A DNA stretch of 47,934 nt from Pyramidobacter sp. C12-8 (GTDB taxonomy: Bacteria > Synergistota > Synergistia > Synergistales > Dethiosulfovibrionaceae), in NCBI RefSeq assembly GCF_002007215.1, contig NZ_MUHX01000019.1, forward strand, positions 1 to 47,934. The letters run 5' to 3'. The notes under the pieces were generated by a model that worked only from the letters and a program-made list of their open reading frames with translations, did no database searches and was not told the origin of the DNA. Every line of letters begins with the position of its first letter. The first letter of the stretch is position 1. Both the position numbers and the translations under genes were made by a program. Shown here in pieces: positions 1-8,172 of this stretch.

Positions 1-2
1 AA

Positions 3-134
3 AAATTTAACGGAAAATCTCCTGCAGAGATCTTTATCAACCTGTATGGCGAGGACGTATTGCATTTACTCGGACTCGAACTTATTCCGCCACAGGATAT
101 CTGTTTAAAGCGGACTCTTCTCGCCGGTAAATAA
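3..134 (+). pseudogene. 3' end of an IS30-type transposase (partial, cut by window edge)
   Basis: An open frame enters from the left edge and stops at a TAA at 132-134, leaving 43 residues. It contains FNGKSPAEIF, LYGEDVLHLLGL and a final LKRTLL. This resembles the C-terminal tail of IS30-family DDE transposases, which usually carry a G-K-[ST]-P-x-E-x-F segment followed by LYGE and a short basic end. The catalytic DDE residues lie outside the window, so activity cannot be judged. IS-end-like sequence follows within 40 bp. The family call rests on the tail only and is moderate. Confidence 0.55.
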
Positions 135-149
135 CGGCTCCTTTTTAAT

Positions 150-388
150 TTCTTGATTGCATTAACTCTGAACTGAAAATTTTGCTTTCAGTTGAGGATC
201 ACTTTTGTATGCACTTTTTTCGGACAATTTCCTCGTAACAGCTTTTCATCCCCTTGAATTTGTTCCGTTAGCGCAATCTTGATCGTTATTATGTGTTCGT
301 AATGACTGCTTGCTGCTTTTGTCCTGTCAAAGTAAATGCAACCCCGTCGCATTTACTTTGACGAGGTTGCATTTACTCTGAAAATTTA
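150..388. repeat. IS-end-like repeats downstream of the transposase tail
   Basis: A TTGCATTAACTCTGAA block near 155-170 is nearly repeated as TTGCATTTACTCTGAA at 367-382. A perfect 14-bp inverted pair, GTCAAAGTAAATGC at 326-339 and GCATTTACTTTGAC at 349-362, lies beside a second inverted match (331-343 against 365-377). The shared AGTAAATGCAAC core in both orientations looks like two insertion-sequence ends facing each other. They fit the IS30-type transposase tail just upstream, but the exact element boundaries and target duplication cannot be fixed from one copy. Confidence 0.45.
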
Positions 389-415
389 CCCGCTGTGCAT
401 ATTTGCCGGCCGTAA

Positions 416-431
416 TGTTCCACGTGGAGCT
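416..431. promoter_or_regulatory. degenerate parS-like palindrome
   Basis: TGTTCCACGTGGAGCT matches 14 of 16 positions of the perfect parS-type palindrome at 16665-16680. The differences are at positions 14 and 16 of the right arm, so the core TTCCACGTGGA is intact. It could be a weak ParB site, or a chance CACGTG-containing sequence in an IS-scarred region. Confidence 0.25.
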
Positions 432-769
432 TTTTACTGCAATGTCCTGCAAAATCCGGGCTTTTCCCCTCGCGCAAAAATGCGGGCGCTGTCCGGGCCG
501 GAAAAAAAGAGGCTGTCCCAAAAAGTCGATGGGAATGAAGACAACGGAGAGACGCACGTTGGAGCGATGGGAGCGTATTGATGAAGTGAAGGTCGTAAAG
601 TCGAACTGACGAGTTTTAAGGGTTTCATCGGCGCGGAAAGCGGGGAGGAGCGATCATTGGAAAACGGTCCTAAGCTCTCGTTTTTGCCGTCGCGCCAGAA
701 AATCTAATGAGGTTATCCTTGATGGATAGTAAGACGAGAAGTCTGTGATGCATGGGAATCTGAACTTGT
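432..769. other. gene-free stretch between IS debris and the DUF4143 locus
   Basis: No open frame here has a convincing ribosome binding site or recognisable protein features. The first part is GC-rich, and composition falls toward the AT-rich palindrome at 770. I see no tRNA or clear terminator. It is best read as scar sequence between mobile debris and the next locus. Confidence 0.4.
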
Positions 770-811
770 TGATTTTGATTTTGACTAACATGTTAGCCAA
801 AATCAAAATCA
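770..811. repeat. 42-bp near-perfect palindrome upstream of the DUF4143 ATPase gene
   Basis: Arms TGATTTTGATTTTG (770-783) and CAAAATCAAAATCA (798-811) are exact reverse complements. Between them lies the self-complementary 12-mer CTAACATGTTAG (785-796), with a single mismatched pair (A784/C797). The dyad ends 5 bp before the -35 element of the promoter at 817-845. It could be an operator, a stem-loop, or a recognition site belonging to the ATPase locus. It lacks a terminal T-run, so it is not an obvious terminator. Confidence 0.85.
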
Positions 812-816
812 GAACT

Positions 817-845
817 TTGCTTTGCGATTGTATTTGAATTATAAT
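817..845 (+). promoter_or_regulatory. candidate sigma-70 promoter for the DUF4143 ATPase gene
   Basis: TTGCTT (817-822), a 17-bp spacer and a consensus TATAAT (840-845) sit 33 bp before the start codon. The palindrome at 770-811 lies immediately upstream of the -35 box, a suitable position for a regulator. Confidence 0.6.
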
Positions 846-877
846 GATTTTATCCATGAAAGGGAGGTTATAGACTT

Positions 878-2092
878 ATGATCAAGCGGGAGCGGTACAT
901 GGAGCGTATCCGGCCGTTCATCGGCAATGAGCTTATAAAGGTCTTGACTGGTTTGCGCCGTTCCGGCAAGTCCGTCATGCTTGAGCTGATTCAGGATGAG
1001 ATCCTGAGAATGGGGGCTTCGCGAGAGCAATTTGTCTCAATCAACTTTGAACAAATGGACAACGCCGGACTCTGTACCGCCGAAGCGCTTCACGAGGAAT
1101 TGAAACGCAGGATTTCCGGGATTCGCGGCAAGGCGTATCTGTTTCTGGACGAGATTCAGGAGGTCGAACGCTGGGAGAAATGCGTCAACTCCTGCCGCGT
1201 TGATTTCGATTGCGACATCTATATCACGGGCTCCAATGCAAAATTGCTTTCGGGGGAGTTGGCGACTTATCTCGCCGGTCGCTATGTCGAATTTGTCGTC
1301 TATCCTTTCTCGTTCGAGGAGTTTCTCGAGATGTCGCGGCAGAGAAATCCGGGACTGGGAGCTGCGGAAGCTTTTCGCAGTTATATCCAGCTCGGAGGCA
1401 TGCCTTTCCTGACTCATCTGATCGAGAACAGAGAGGCGTGCGCTTAGTATCTTCGCGAACTCTACAACTCCGTGATTCTGAAAGACGTCGTGAGCCGCGT
1501 GCGAATTCGCGACGTGGATCTTCTGGAACGCATTGTCGCTTACGTTGTCGCCAACGTGGGACATCCTTTCAGCGCGTACGCTATTTCCAAATACTTCAAG
1601 AACGAGAAACGGGCCGCGGCTCACGATACGGTTCTGAACTATGTCAGAGCCTGCACGGATGCGTTCCTTTTCAACAGGATAAGCTGCGCGGACCTTATCG
1701 GTAAAAAAATTCTCTCGGTCAATGAAAAATATTACGTTGCCGATCATGGCATTCGCGAAGCTGTTTACGGTCAAAATATGAGAGACGTGGATCAAGTGCT
1801 GGAAAACATCGTCTGTACGGAAATGCTGCGCCGCGGCTACAGCGTCAACGTTGGCCGAAACGGTGCGAAAGAGATCGATTTTGTCGCCAGCAGGGGAGCC
1901 AGCAAGCTGTACGTGCAGGTCGCCTATCTGCTTGCCGGCAGGGAGACGGTCGAACGCGAGTTTGGCGCGTACAAAGGGATCCCCGACAATTTCCCCAAAT
2001 ATGTCGTTTCATCGGACGAGTTCGATATGGGGCGAGACGGCATCAAACACTTCAATATCCGTGACTTTTTGCTGATGAAAGAATGGGATTGA
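878..2092 (+). pseudogene. AAA-family ATPase with DUF4143 C-terminus, interrupted by an in-frame TAG
   Basis: Two open segments in the same frame (878-1447 and 1448-2092) together encode about 404 residues. The N-terminal part has a Walker A segment (TGLRRSGKS, about residue 27), a Walker B segment (YLFLDEIQEV, about residue 88) and a sensor-like YITGSN. The C-terminal part resembles DUF4143, with an EIDFVA...LYVQVAY segment reminiscent of a PD-(D/E)xK nuclease fold. At 1445-1447 a TAG replaces what is probably a Gln codon (one C-to-T change), between REACA and YLRELYNS. The start at ATG 878 is supported by GGGAGG at about 862. Members of this family are abundant and mobile in anaerobes and their function is poorly known. 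The stop probably inactivates the gene, but suppression or a sequencing error cannot be excluded. Confidence 0.85.
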
Positions 2093-2420
2093 GCGCGTCG
2101 TCATAAAGGATCGCTTCGCGGCGAAAACGTCTGGAGGAGCGGAGAAGAACCGGTCGATGGCGCAAGCGCGAGGATGGGGCGCTGATTTCTTTCGGCGATC
2201 CGTTCTCGCGCTTTCATGTTTGCGGAGGCTGCCGACACATGTAGAACGGTGCGTCCCTGTCGCTGCGATCGGCGTGCATGGTTTTTCCTTATGGAGAGCC
2301 AAAGAGCGGGAGCAGACAGAATGCCGTGCTGATATGCGATCAGCAGATTTACTGTATCATTGGCGTTCAAAAACGAACGTATTTTTTGTGAACTTCTTCA
2401 TAAAATATAAGAGGTCTCTC
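2093..2420. other. gene-free stretch upstream of the pilus operon
   Basis: No frame here shows a ribosome binding site plus protein-like composition. Short frames on both strands appear to be chance openings in GC-rich sequence. Composition turns strongly AT-rich from about 2370, leading into the promoter at 2421-2449. The 2450-2508 segment is probably the 5' leader of the pilus operon. Confidence 0.4.
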
Positions 2421-2449
2421 TTGATAAGAAAAAACAGTTCTGATAAAAT
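2421..2449 (+). promoter_or_regulatory. candidate promoter of the type IV pilus operon
   Basis: TTGATA (2421-2426), a 17-bp spacer and TAAAAT (2444-2449) lie in an AT-rich island about 75 bp before the first pilus gene. No other strong promoter is evident before the twelve overlapping genes, so this probably drives the whole operon. Confidence 0.55.
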
Positions 2450-2522
2450 AAAAAATAACTTATTGGGTTTATCGTTTCAATGAGGCTGAGAGTCGTGTTT
2501 AAGTGATGGGGAGGCCGGCGCG

Positions 2523-3353
2523 ATGCGAAGCGGAAAACGCAGACGAAGAGGAATGACGCTTGTCGAGGTTCTGACGGCGCTTCCTCTTTTTGTTTTGCTG
2601 AGCGGCGGCGCCCTTTTCGTCATGCAGAATGCCGTCGAGTCCTTCCACCGCAGCGAGGATTATGTCTCAGGGGCCGGCTGGAGCAGCGCGGAACGCGTTT
2701 TCGCTTTTCTGGAAACTCCGGTGAAGCATTGCGGCGTCGGACTGCCCAAACGTTGGCAGGCGGATCTGTTTTCGCCCCCGCTGCCGCTGTACTCCATGCC
2801 GGCCTGGTCGCTCTGGCAAAAAAACGTTTCCGTCGGCGACTCCGTTGACGGATACGGTTTCCGCTCCGCCGGCGCCGGCTGGGGGAACACGCTCCGTCTC
2901 GTCTCCTGCATGCCGACGGGGAATGTCGTGCTGAAAGAGCTCCAGGCGGAAGCGAACGTTCCGGTGAAAAGTCTTTTTTCCGGCGCCGTCAAAGAGGAAA
3001 ATACGACGGACGCCAGGCTGTCGGTCAGCTGGCTTTTGTTCCCGGGGACGGAGGTGCCGGTGCGGATCGTCCGCGAGGCGGCCGGCGAATCTCCGACGGT
3101 GACGGCGCGGGCACCCCTTGCCGTGCCGTGGGGAACGCCGGTCTGCCGGCTTCTGGCGATGAAGGTTTTCGTTAAAAATGGAACGGTCTATGTCGATTAT
3201 CATGACGGCAGTCATGAACAGCCGATGTTTCATGGCGTGCAGGCGCTGGGGTTTCGCCTTGACGAAGAGCGGCGTCTGCTCGGCGTCAAAGTGCAGTTCG
3301 CCGCCGGAGAAAAGGCGCTGGAGGCCTCGCGGACATGGAAGCTCGGACTCTGA
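2523..3353 (+). CDS. prepilin-like (minor pilin/pseudopilin) protein
   Basis: This 276-residue protein begins with a short basic leader (MRSGKRRRRG) followed by MTLVEVLTALPLF and a hydrophobic helix. That is a classic class III prepilin signal: cleavage after Gly10, N-methylation of the new first residue and Glu at mature position 5. The remainder is a soluble globular domain I cannot place in a family. It is probably a minor pilin that primes assembly or sits at the tip, as with PulJ/PilW-type proteins. The start at ATG 2523 has GGGGAGG about 7 bp upstream. It is the first gene of the pilus operon and overlaps the next by 19 bp. Confidence 0.8.
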   Translation: MRSGKRRRRGMTLVEVLTALPLFVLLSGGALFVMQNAVESFHRSEDYVSGAGWSSAERVFAFLETPVKHCGVGLPKRWQADLFSPPLPLYSMPAWSLWQKNVSVGDSVDGYGFRSAGAGWGNTLRLVSCMPTGNVVLKELQAEANVPVKSLFSGAVKEENTTDARLSVSWLLFPGTEVPVRIVREAAGESPTVTARAPLAVPWGTPVCRLLAMKVFVKNGTVYVDYHDGSHEQPMFHGVQALGFRLDEERRLLGVKVQFAAGEKALEASRTWKLGL

Positions 3354-3940
3354 AGCGGCGGGGCAGCGCTCTGGCGGTCCTGCTGATCGTCGTCTCGGCC
3401 CTGGCCGGAATGCTGGCGCTGGAGTACGCGCGCTGGCGCGGGCTGCAGCGGAGCGTCGGCGATTCCATCCTGCAGGCGAAGCTTGACGCGGCGGCGCGGG
3501 ACGCGCTTGAACGCGCCACGAGGTGGATTTTTCAGCGCAAACCGGAAAACCCGCGCGGAGGATACGGGATGATGCCGGTTTCACCTGCGGCCGGCCCGGA
3601 ACAGCTGGAGATCGCCGTGCCGCCGGACATCGGACGGTTCTCCACGGCTGACGCGGAGGTGGAGAGTCGCGTTCAGTGGTGCCTTTTTACCGTTTCTCCC
3701 TCTTTGAATGTGAATTCAAGGGTCGCCGCGTATCCGCCCGCGGTGGGCGGGATGTGGCCGGACGGCGAGCCGCCGCTGTTTTTTCGCCAGTCGTACGCGC
3801 AGCTTCAGGCGAGGCAGGCGGGACGCCCGCTTTTTCAAAAAGGGGCCTGGCGCGTTGCGGTCACGGCGCGTCCTCGTTTACCGGCGGCGGACGCGCTTCA
3901 TGCCGTGACGCTCGAGCGGGTTGTCCTGGTGGAACGATGA
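3335..3940 (+). CDS. GspK/PilX-like minor pilin candidate
   Basis: This 201-residue protein starts MEARTLKRRG and then has a hydrophobic helix (SALAVLLIVVSALAG). The Arg-Arg-Gly boundary resembles a prepilin peptidase site, but the mature sequence lacks the usual Glu at position 5. Loss of that Glu is known for GspK-type pseudopilins, which also typically begin with small residues and sit at the pilus tip. The overlap with the flanking genes (19 bp upstream, ATGA junction downstream) supports translational coupling and shared function. A PilX-like role is an alternative. The family assignment is by analogy. Confidence 0.6.
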   Translation: MEARTLKRRGSALAVLLIVVSALAGMLALEYARWRGLQRSVGDSILQAKLDAAARDALERATRWIFQRKPENPRGGYGMMPVSPAAGPEQLEIAVPPDIGRFSTADAEVESRVQWCLFTVSPSLNVNSRVAAYPPAVGGMWPDGEPPLFFRQSYAQLQARQAGRPLFQKGAWRVAVTARPRLPAADALHAVTLERVVLVER

Positions 3941-5553
3941 TGCGGCCGGGATTTCTCGGATTTCTCGCGGTCCTGTTTTTGTTTTCGGCGGAAAGTCTGC
4001 GGGCCGAGGCGCCGGCGCTGCCGGTAAACCGGCGGGAACTTTCCAGTTTCTCGCGGAATTCGGAGTGGGAACTGACGGGGACGCCTTTGCTCTTCCGGGA
4101 GAACGGACGCCGCGGCGGTTACGTGCCGCTGCGGCGGGAACGCCCAAGTCCCTGCGGCGACGAGGGCAAGATACAAAAGCGTCTCTTCGGCGACGCGTTC
4201 GAAACGGAACGGATCATCTGGGAGTCGTCCGTCGGATCGCCGCGCCGGGTGCTCGTCGTGCCGTGCGGGCGCGACGGGCCGGCGGCGGGGGAGCTGCGCC
4301 CGCTTGGTGGGTACGACCCCGCGGCGGGAAATTACTTCGGCGTCGATGAAGCGCTCTGGGACGAGTGGCGCGCCCGGCTGCGGGACGCGTCGCCGGGCGC
4401 GCCGTTTCCGGCCGCCATGGTCGACGCGGAAAACTCTCTGTACGTCCAGACCGACGACGGGCTGATATGCGCCTTCGACGCGGCGACGGGAAAAGAACGC
4501 TGGGCTTTTGCGCCGCCGCAGCTCTGCTGGAAAACGCGGGCGGAGGCCCTGGCGCGGGCGAGGTCCCCGACGGAGCTGCCCTGGCTGACGGCCGGCGGTT
4601 TGACGGCGGAGCGGGTGACCGTTTCCTCGCGGGAACGGATTTTGCTGTGGGGCAGTTTGGGGCCGGGGGCCCGCGCCCTTTTCTGCCTCGACGTGACCGA
4701 TCCCCTCGCGCCTTCTTTTCTTTGGGGGCGCGAGGATCTGGCAAACGGCGACTGTCTCTGCTGGGGCGGCGTCGAAGACGGCTGTTCGCCGCTCGGGTAT
4801 GCCGCGGCGGCGCCGCTGGCGTTTCCCCTCGCCGGAAAATGGTCTCTGCTGGTGCCTTCCGGCGCCGGCGCGCGCGGGCGGCTGCTGAGCTACGACGCTT
4901 TGAGCGGGAAACTGACGGGGCAAAGCGAGGGCGACGGCGACGCGGAACTTTGCCTGCCGCCGCTGGCCCTGAACGATTCTTCCGGGCGCTTGCAGCGTGT
5001 GGCGCTCTGCGACAGCCGCGGCGGCGTGCAGATTTTTCTGCGCCAGGTGGAAGGTTTTCGTTTTTCCGAACGGATCGATCTGGAAAAGATAACGCTCTTC
5101 GATGAGTTGGATTTTTGTTTCGCGCCGATCCCCTGCCTTGTGCCCCGGGGGCTGTGGCTGGCTTTCGTCGGCGGGAACGGCGCGGACACTCTGGTCGCGG
5201 CCGCGCCGGCGGGGCTGAAAAGTCTGCGCTGGAGCGCGGCGCCCTGGCGCGGCAGCGGCTGGGGCTGGTGGCTGGAGCTCAAAGGTTTTCATGACGTCGT
5301 CAGCGCGCTTTTCTATGACGGGCTGCTCTACCTCTTGGGCCGGGAGGAGGAGCGCCGCGTTTTGCAGGTCGTCGATCTGACGCCCGGCAGGCTCGCGGCT
5401 GCGGAAACGCTCTCCGACAAGGCGGCCGCTCTGGCGGTCCGGGACGGCAAAGTCGTGGTGCTGGAAAACGGCGCGGACGGGCCGGCTGTCGTTCCCGTCT
5501 CGTCGGTTCTGCCGGCGCCGTCGTCGGGGATCTATTACACGCTCTACAGGTAA
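3937..5553 (+). CDS. PilY1-like beta-propeller protein (reduced form)
   Basis: The start is placed at ATG 3937 because it overlaps the previous stop (ATGA) and opens a signal peptide (MMRPGFLGFLAVLFLFSAES, cleavage near RAEA). This gives 538 residues. About residue 165 it has YVQTDDGLICAFDAATGKE and about residue 246 ALFCLDVTDP, followed by a FLWGREDLANGD-like stretch. These are hallmarks of the C-terminal propeller of PilY1/PilC tip adhesins. PilY1 is usually over 1000 residues with an N-terminal adhesive or VWA region. Here that part is essentially absent, and I could not identify a D-x-D-x-N-type calcium loop. A role in pilus biogenesis or tip capping is likely; adhesion is uncertain. Confidence 0.65.
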   Translation: MMRPGFLGFLAVLFLFSAESLRAEAPALPVNRRELSSFSRNSEWELTGTPLLFRENGRRGGYVPLRRERPSPCGDEGKIQKRLFGDAFETERIIWESSVGSPRRVLVVPCGRDGPAAGELRPLGGYDPAAGNYFGVDEALWDEWRARLRDASPGAPFPAAMVDAENSLYVQTDDGLICAFDAATGKERWAFAPPQLCWKTRAEALARARSPTELPWLTAGGLTAERVTVSSRERILLWGSLGPGARALFCLDVTDPLAPSFLWGREDLANGDCLCWGGVEDGCSPLGYAAAAPLAFPLAGKWSLLVPSGAGARGRLLSYDALSGKLTGQSEGDGDAELCLPPLALNDSSGRLQRVALCDSRGGVQIFLRQVEGFRFSERIDLEKITLFDELDFCFAPIPCLVPRGLWLAFVGGNGADTLVAAAPAGLKSLRWSAAPWRGSGWGWWLELKGFHDVVSALFYDGLLYLLGREEERRVLQVVDLTPGRLAAAETLSDKAAALAVRDGKVVVLENGADGPAVVPVSSVLPAPSSGIYYTLYR

Positions 5554-5566
5554 GGAGATGACGTCT

Positions 5567-7081
5567 ATGACGCTTGGGGAAAGCGGCGCTCTGCCGCCGT
5601 CCCGCGTGGCGCTGGCCAGGCTGCATCCTGCGCCGGAGGCGCTGGGGCTGATCTCGTTCGAAACGGCGGCGCGGCTTTGCGTCCTGCCGCTGACGATCGC
5701 TGCCGACGGACATCTGCGCGTCATGGCGGAGGAGCCGCGGCGCCTGCCCTGTGCCGATGAACTGCAGACGCTGACGCGCCGGCGGGTGGAGCTGGTCCCC
5801 TCGACCGTTCCCGACCTCGCGGCCGAGATCCGCCGCGCCTATCAATTCTCGGGACGCATCGCCCGCCTCTCCGCGGATTATCTGCACGACGAGAGGAACG
5901 ACGAAGCGGCGCCGGAACGTCTGGACGACGCTTCGCCGGTTTCCCGGATCGTGGAGAGCATGATCGCTCAGGCGATCGGCGAACGCGCCTCCGACATCCA
6001 CGTCGAGCCGGGCGAAAAAGAGTCGCGGGTCCGTTTCCGCATCGACGGCCGGCTTGTGGACGCGGTCCGTTTTCCGGCGGCGATCCACCGGGCCGTGACG
6101 GCGCGCGTCAAGATCATGGCGGGGATGGACATCGCCGAAAGCCGTCTTCCTCAGGACGGCCGCATTTTACGGGACGTCGACGGGCGCAAAGTGGATCTTC
6201 GCATTTCCACGCTTCCCTCCGTCCACGGCGAGAAAACGGTCCTGCGCCTCCTCGACCGGGAGCGGGCGCTGCGCGGGCTCGAAGGACTGGGCTGCGAGGC
6301 CGCAGAGCTGGCGCGGATCAAGGATCTGCTGAAGGTCCCCAACGGCGTCATCCTCAACACCGGCCCCACCGGCAGCGGCAAGACCACGACGCTGTACGCC
6401 ATGCTGGAGCGGCTGAACCTTGCCGAGTTCAACGCCGTGACCGTGGAAGATCCCGTGGAGTACGACATTTCCGGCGTCACTCAGGTGCAGGTCAACGAGC
6501 GCAGCGGGCTGACCTTCGCCGCGGCGCTGCGTTCCATCCTGCGCCAGGATCCCGACATCGTCATGCTGGGAGAGATCCGCGACGGCGAAACGGCGCTGCT
6601 CGCCGTCCGCGCCGCGCTGACCGGTCATGTCGTCTTGAGCACGCTGCACACCAACGACGCCGCCAGCGCGGCGCTGCGCCTGATCGACATGGGCGCGCCT
6701 GCCTTCCTCGTGGCCTCGGCGCTGCGCGGCGTGATGGCTCAGCGCCTGGTGCGCAAACTCTGCCCTCATTGCCGGCAGCCGTACGCGCTGCCCGAACGCG
6801 AATGCGAGCGCCTGGAGCTTCCGCGCGGCAGCGTGTTTTACCGGCCTGTCGGCTGCCCGCGATGCGACGGCCGGGGATATGCGGGACGGACGGTGATCTT
6901 TGAGGTCCTCGCCGTCGACGAAGAAATCTCCGCTCTGATCGCGCGCGAGGAAAGCGTCTCCAGGCTGCGCGAGGCGGCCGTCCGCAAGGGCATGAGGACG
7001 CTGGAGCGCGGCGGCATCGCCAAAGCGCTGGCCGGCGTGACGAGTTACGAAGAAGTTTTCGGCGCCATCGACGTGAGGTGA
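5567..7081 (+). CDS. pilB: type IV pilus extension ATPase PilB (GspE family)
   Basis: This 504-residue cytoplasmic hexameric ATPase should power pilus extension. The N-terminal GspE/MshE-like domain (to about residue 130) is followed by the ATPase core: Walker A GPTGSGKTTT about residue 265, an Asp box with VEDPVEY, Walker B DPDIVMLGEIRD about 328, and a His box (LSTLHTNDA). A tetracysteine zinc motif CPHC (about 398) and CPRC (about 429) distinguishes the PilB/GspE type from PilT. ATG 5567 is chosen over ATG 5558 because AAGGAG at 5552-5557 abuts the latter but is 9 bp from 5567. The preceding stop is only 13 bp away. Confidence 0.92.
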   Translation: MTLGESGALPPSRVALARLHPAPEALGLISFETAARLCVLPLTIAADGHLRVMAEEPRRLPCADELQTLTRRRVELVPSTVPDLAAEIRRAYQFSGRIARLSADYLHDERNDEAAPERLDDASPVSRIVESMIAQAIGERASDIHVEPGEKESRVRFRIDGRLVDAVRFPAAIHRAVTARVKIMAGMDIAESRLPQDGRILRDVDGRKVDLRISTLPSVHGEKTVLRLLDRERALRGLEGLGCEAAELARIKDLLKVPNGVILNTGPTGSGKTTTLYAMLERLNLAEFNAVTVEDPVEYDISGVTQVQVNERSGLTFAAALRSILRQDPDIVMLGEIRDGETALLAVRAALTGHVVLSTLHTNDAASAALRLIDMGAPAFLVASALRGVMAQRLVRKLCPHCRQPYALPERECERLELPRGSVFYRPVGCPRCDGRGYAGRTVIFEVLAVDEEISALIAREESVSRLREAAVRKGMRTLERGGIAKALAGVTSYEEVFGAIDVR

Positions 7082-7086
7082 TTGCC

Positions 7087-8172
7087 ATGCCGGAACCTGA
7101 TCTGTGGGCTTTGTTCGACGAAGCAGCGGAGCGCCGGGCCAGCGACGTTCATCTTTCCTGCGGCCGCGCGCCGTTGTTCCGCGTCGACGGCCGGCTCGAG
7201 GACGGCGGGCGCGCCGTGGTCGGCCGGGAATGGCTGCTGGCGTCCATCAGGCGGATGCTCTCCGCGGCGGAATGGGACGACTGGGAACTGAATAAAAGCG
7301 TCAGCGCCGCGCATGAATTCGGCGCTCCCTCCGCGCTGAGGCGATTCCGCCTCAGCTGCTTCTGGAGCATGGGCCAGCCCGCGGCGGCGATCCGGTTGAT
7401 CCCCGCTCGAATCCCGGCGCCGGAACAGTGCGGTTTGCCGGCGGTTCTGAAAAGACTCTGCGCGAAAGGCCACGGCCTTTTGCTGTTCACCGGGCCGTCC
7501 GGGAGCGGTAAGAGCACGGCGCTGGCCTCTCTGGTCGACTGGCTCAACGGGACGTACCGCGTCCACATCGTGACGCTGGAAGATCCCGTTGAGTTCGTGC
7601 ACGAGGGCAAACGGGCGCTGCTTCACCAGCGTCAGATCGGTCGCGATTGCCCGAGCTTCGCGGCCGGCCTGCGGGACGCTTTGAGGCAGGATCCCGACGT
7701 GATCGGGATCGGGGAAATGCGCGACGGCGAGACGATCTCCGCCGCCGTCACGGCCGCCGAAACCGGCCATCTGGTGCTGGCGACGTTGCACGCGCCGGAC
7801 GCGTCCCAGGCCGTTGAACGCATCATCGACGTCTTTCCGGCGGCGCAGCAGGCGCAGATCCGCGCGCAGACGGCGCTTTCGCTGGCGGGCGTGTGCGCGA
7901 TGCGGCTGGTCCCGCAGCGCGCGGGCGGCCGCTGCTTGGCCACGGAAATGCTCGTCGCCACGCCGGCGGTGCGGAGCGCGATCCGCGAGTCGCGCACGGC
8001 GCAGCTGAAGACGATGCTGCAAACGTCGCAGCGCGACGGCATGCACACGATGGAACAGTCTTTGCTGCGGCTCGTCGAGCAGGAGCGCATCGCGCCGGAA
8101 GCCGCCCTTGCCGGCGCGTTTGATGGCGAAGAGATGAAGCGTCTTCTGGACGGCCGGTCGATGACGTCATGA
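7087..8172 (+). CDS. pilT: twitching/retraction ATPase PilT family
   Basis: This 361-residue protein has the PilT layout: an N-terminal RASDVHLSCGRAPLFRVDG segment, Walker A GPSGSGKST about residue 135, the Asp-box VTLEDPVEF, Walker B DPDVIGIGEMRD about 201, and a His box LATLHAPDA. It lacks the tetracysteine zinc motif, as expected for PilT. It should disassemble the pilus and give retraction force. ATG 7087 is preferred; a GTG at 7078 is in frame and overlaps the pilB stop. GAGGTG at 7075-7080 is 6 bp from the ATG. Its presence argues for a dynamic pilus rather than a pure secretion system. Confidence 0.9.
   Translation: MPEPDLWALFDEAAERRASDVHLSCGRAPLFRVDGRLEDGGRAVVGREWLLASIRRMLSAAEWDDWELNKSVSAAHEFGAPSALRRFRLSCFWSMGQPAAAIRLIPARIPAPEQCGLPAVLKRLCAKGHGLLLFTGPSGSGKSTALASLVDWLNGTYRVHIVTLEDPVEFVHEGKRALLHQRQIGRDCPSFAAGLRDALRQDPDVIGIGEMRDGETISAAVTAAETGHLVLATLHAPDASQAVERIIDVFPAAQQAQIRAQTALSLAGVCAMRLVPQRAGGRCLATEMLVATPAVRSAIRESRTAQLKTMLQTSQRDGMHTMEQSLLRLVEQERIAPEAALAGAFDGEEMKRLLDGRSMTS

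Noticed and set aside
1445-1447. TAG in the DUF4143 gene as pyrrolysine or reassigned amber
   Set aside because: The other amber in the window (43823) replaces a probable Trp while this one replaces a probable Gln; no pyl genes are seen and both positions fit single-base nonsense changes.
3898-5724. Very long open frame on the minus strand across the PilY1-like gene
   Set aside because: It is an Arg/Pro/Gln-rich shadow caused by high GC; the plus-strand frame has a signal peptide, overlaps its neighbours and carries family motifs.
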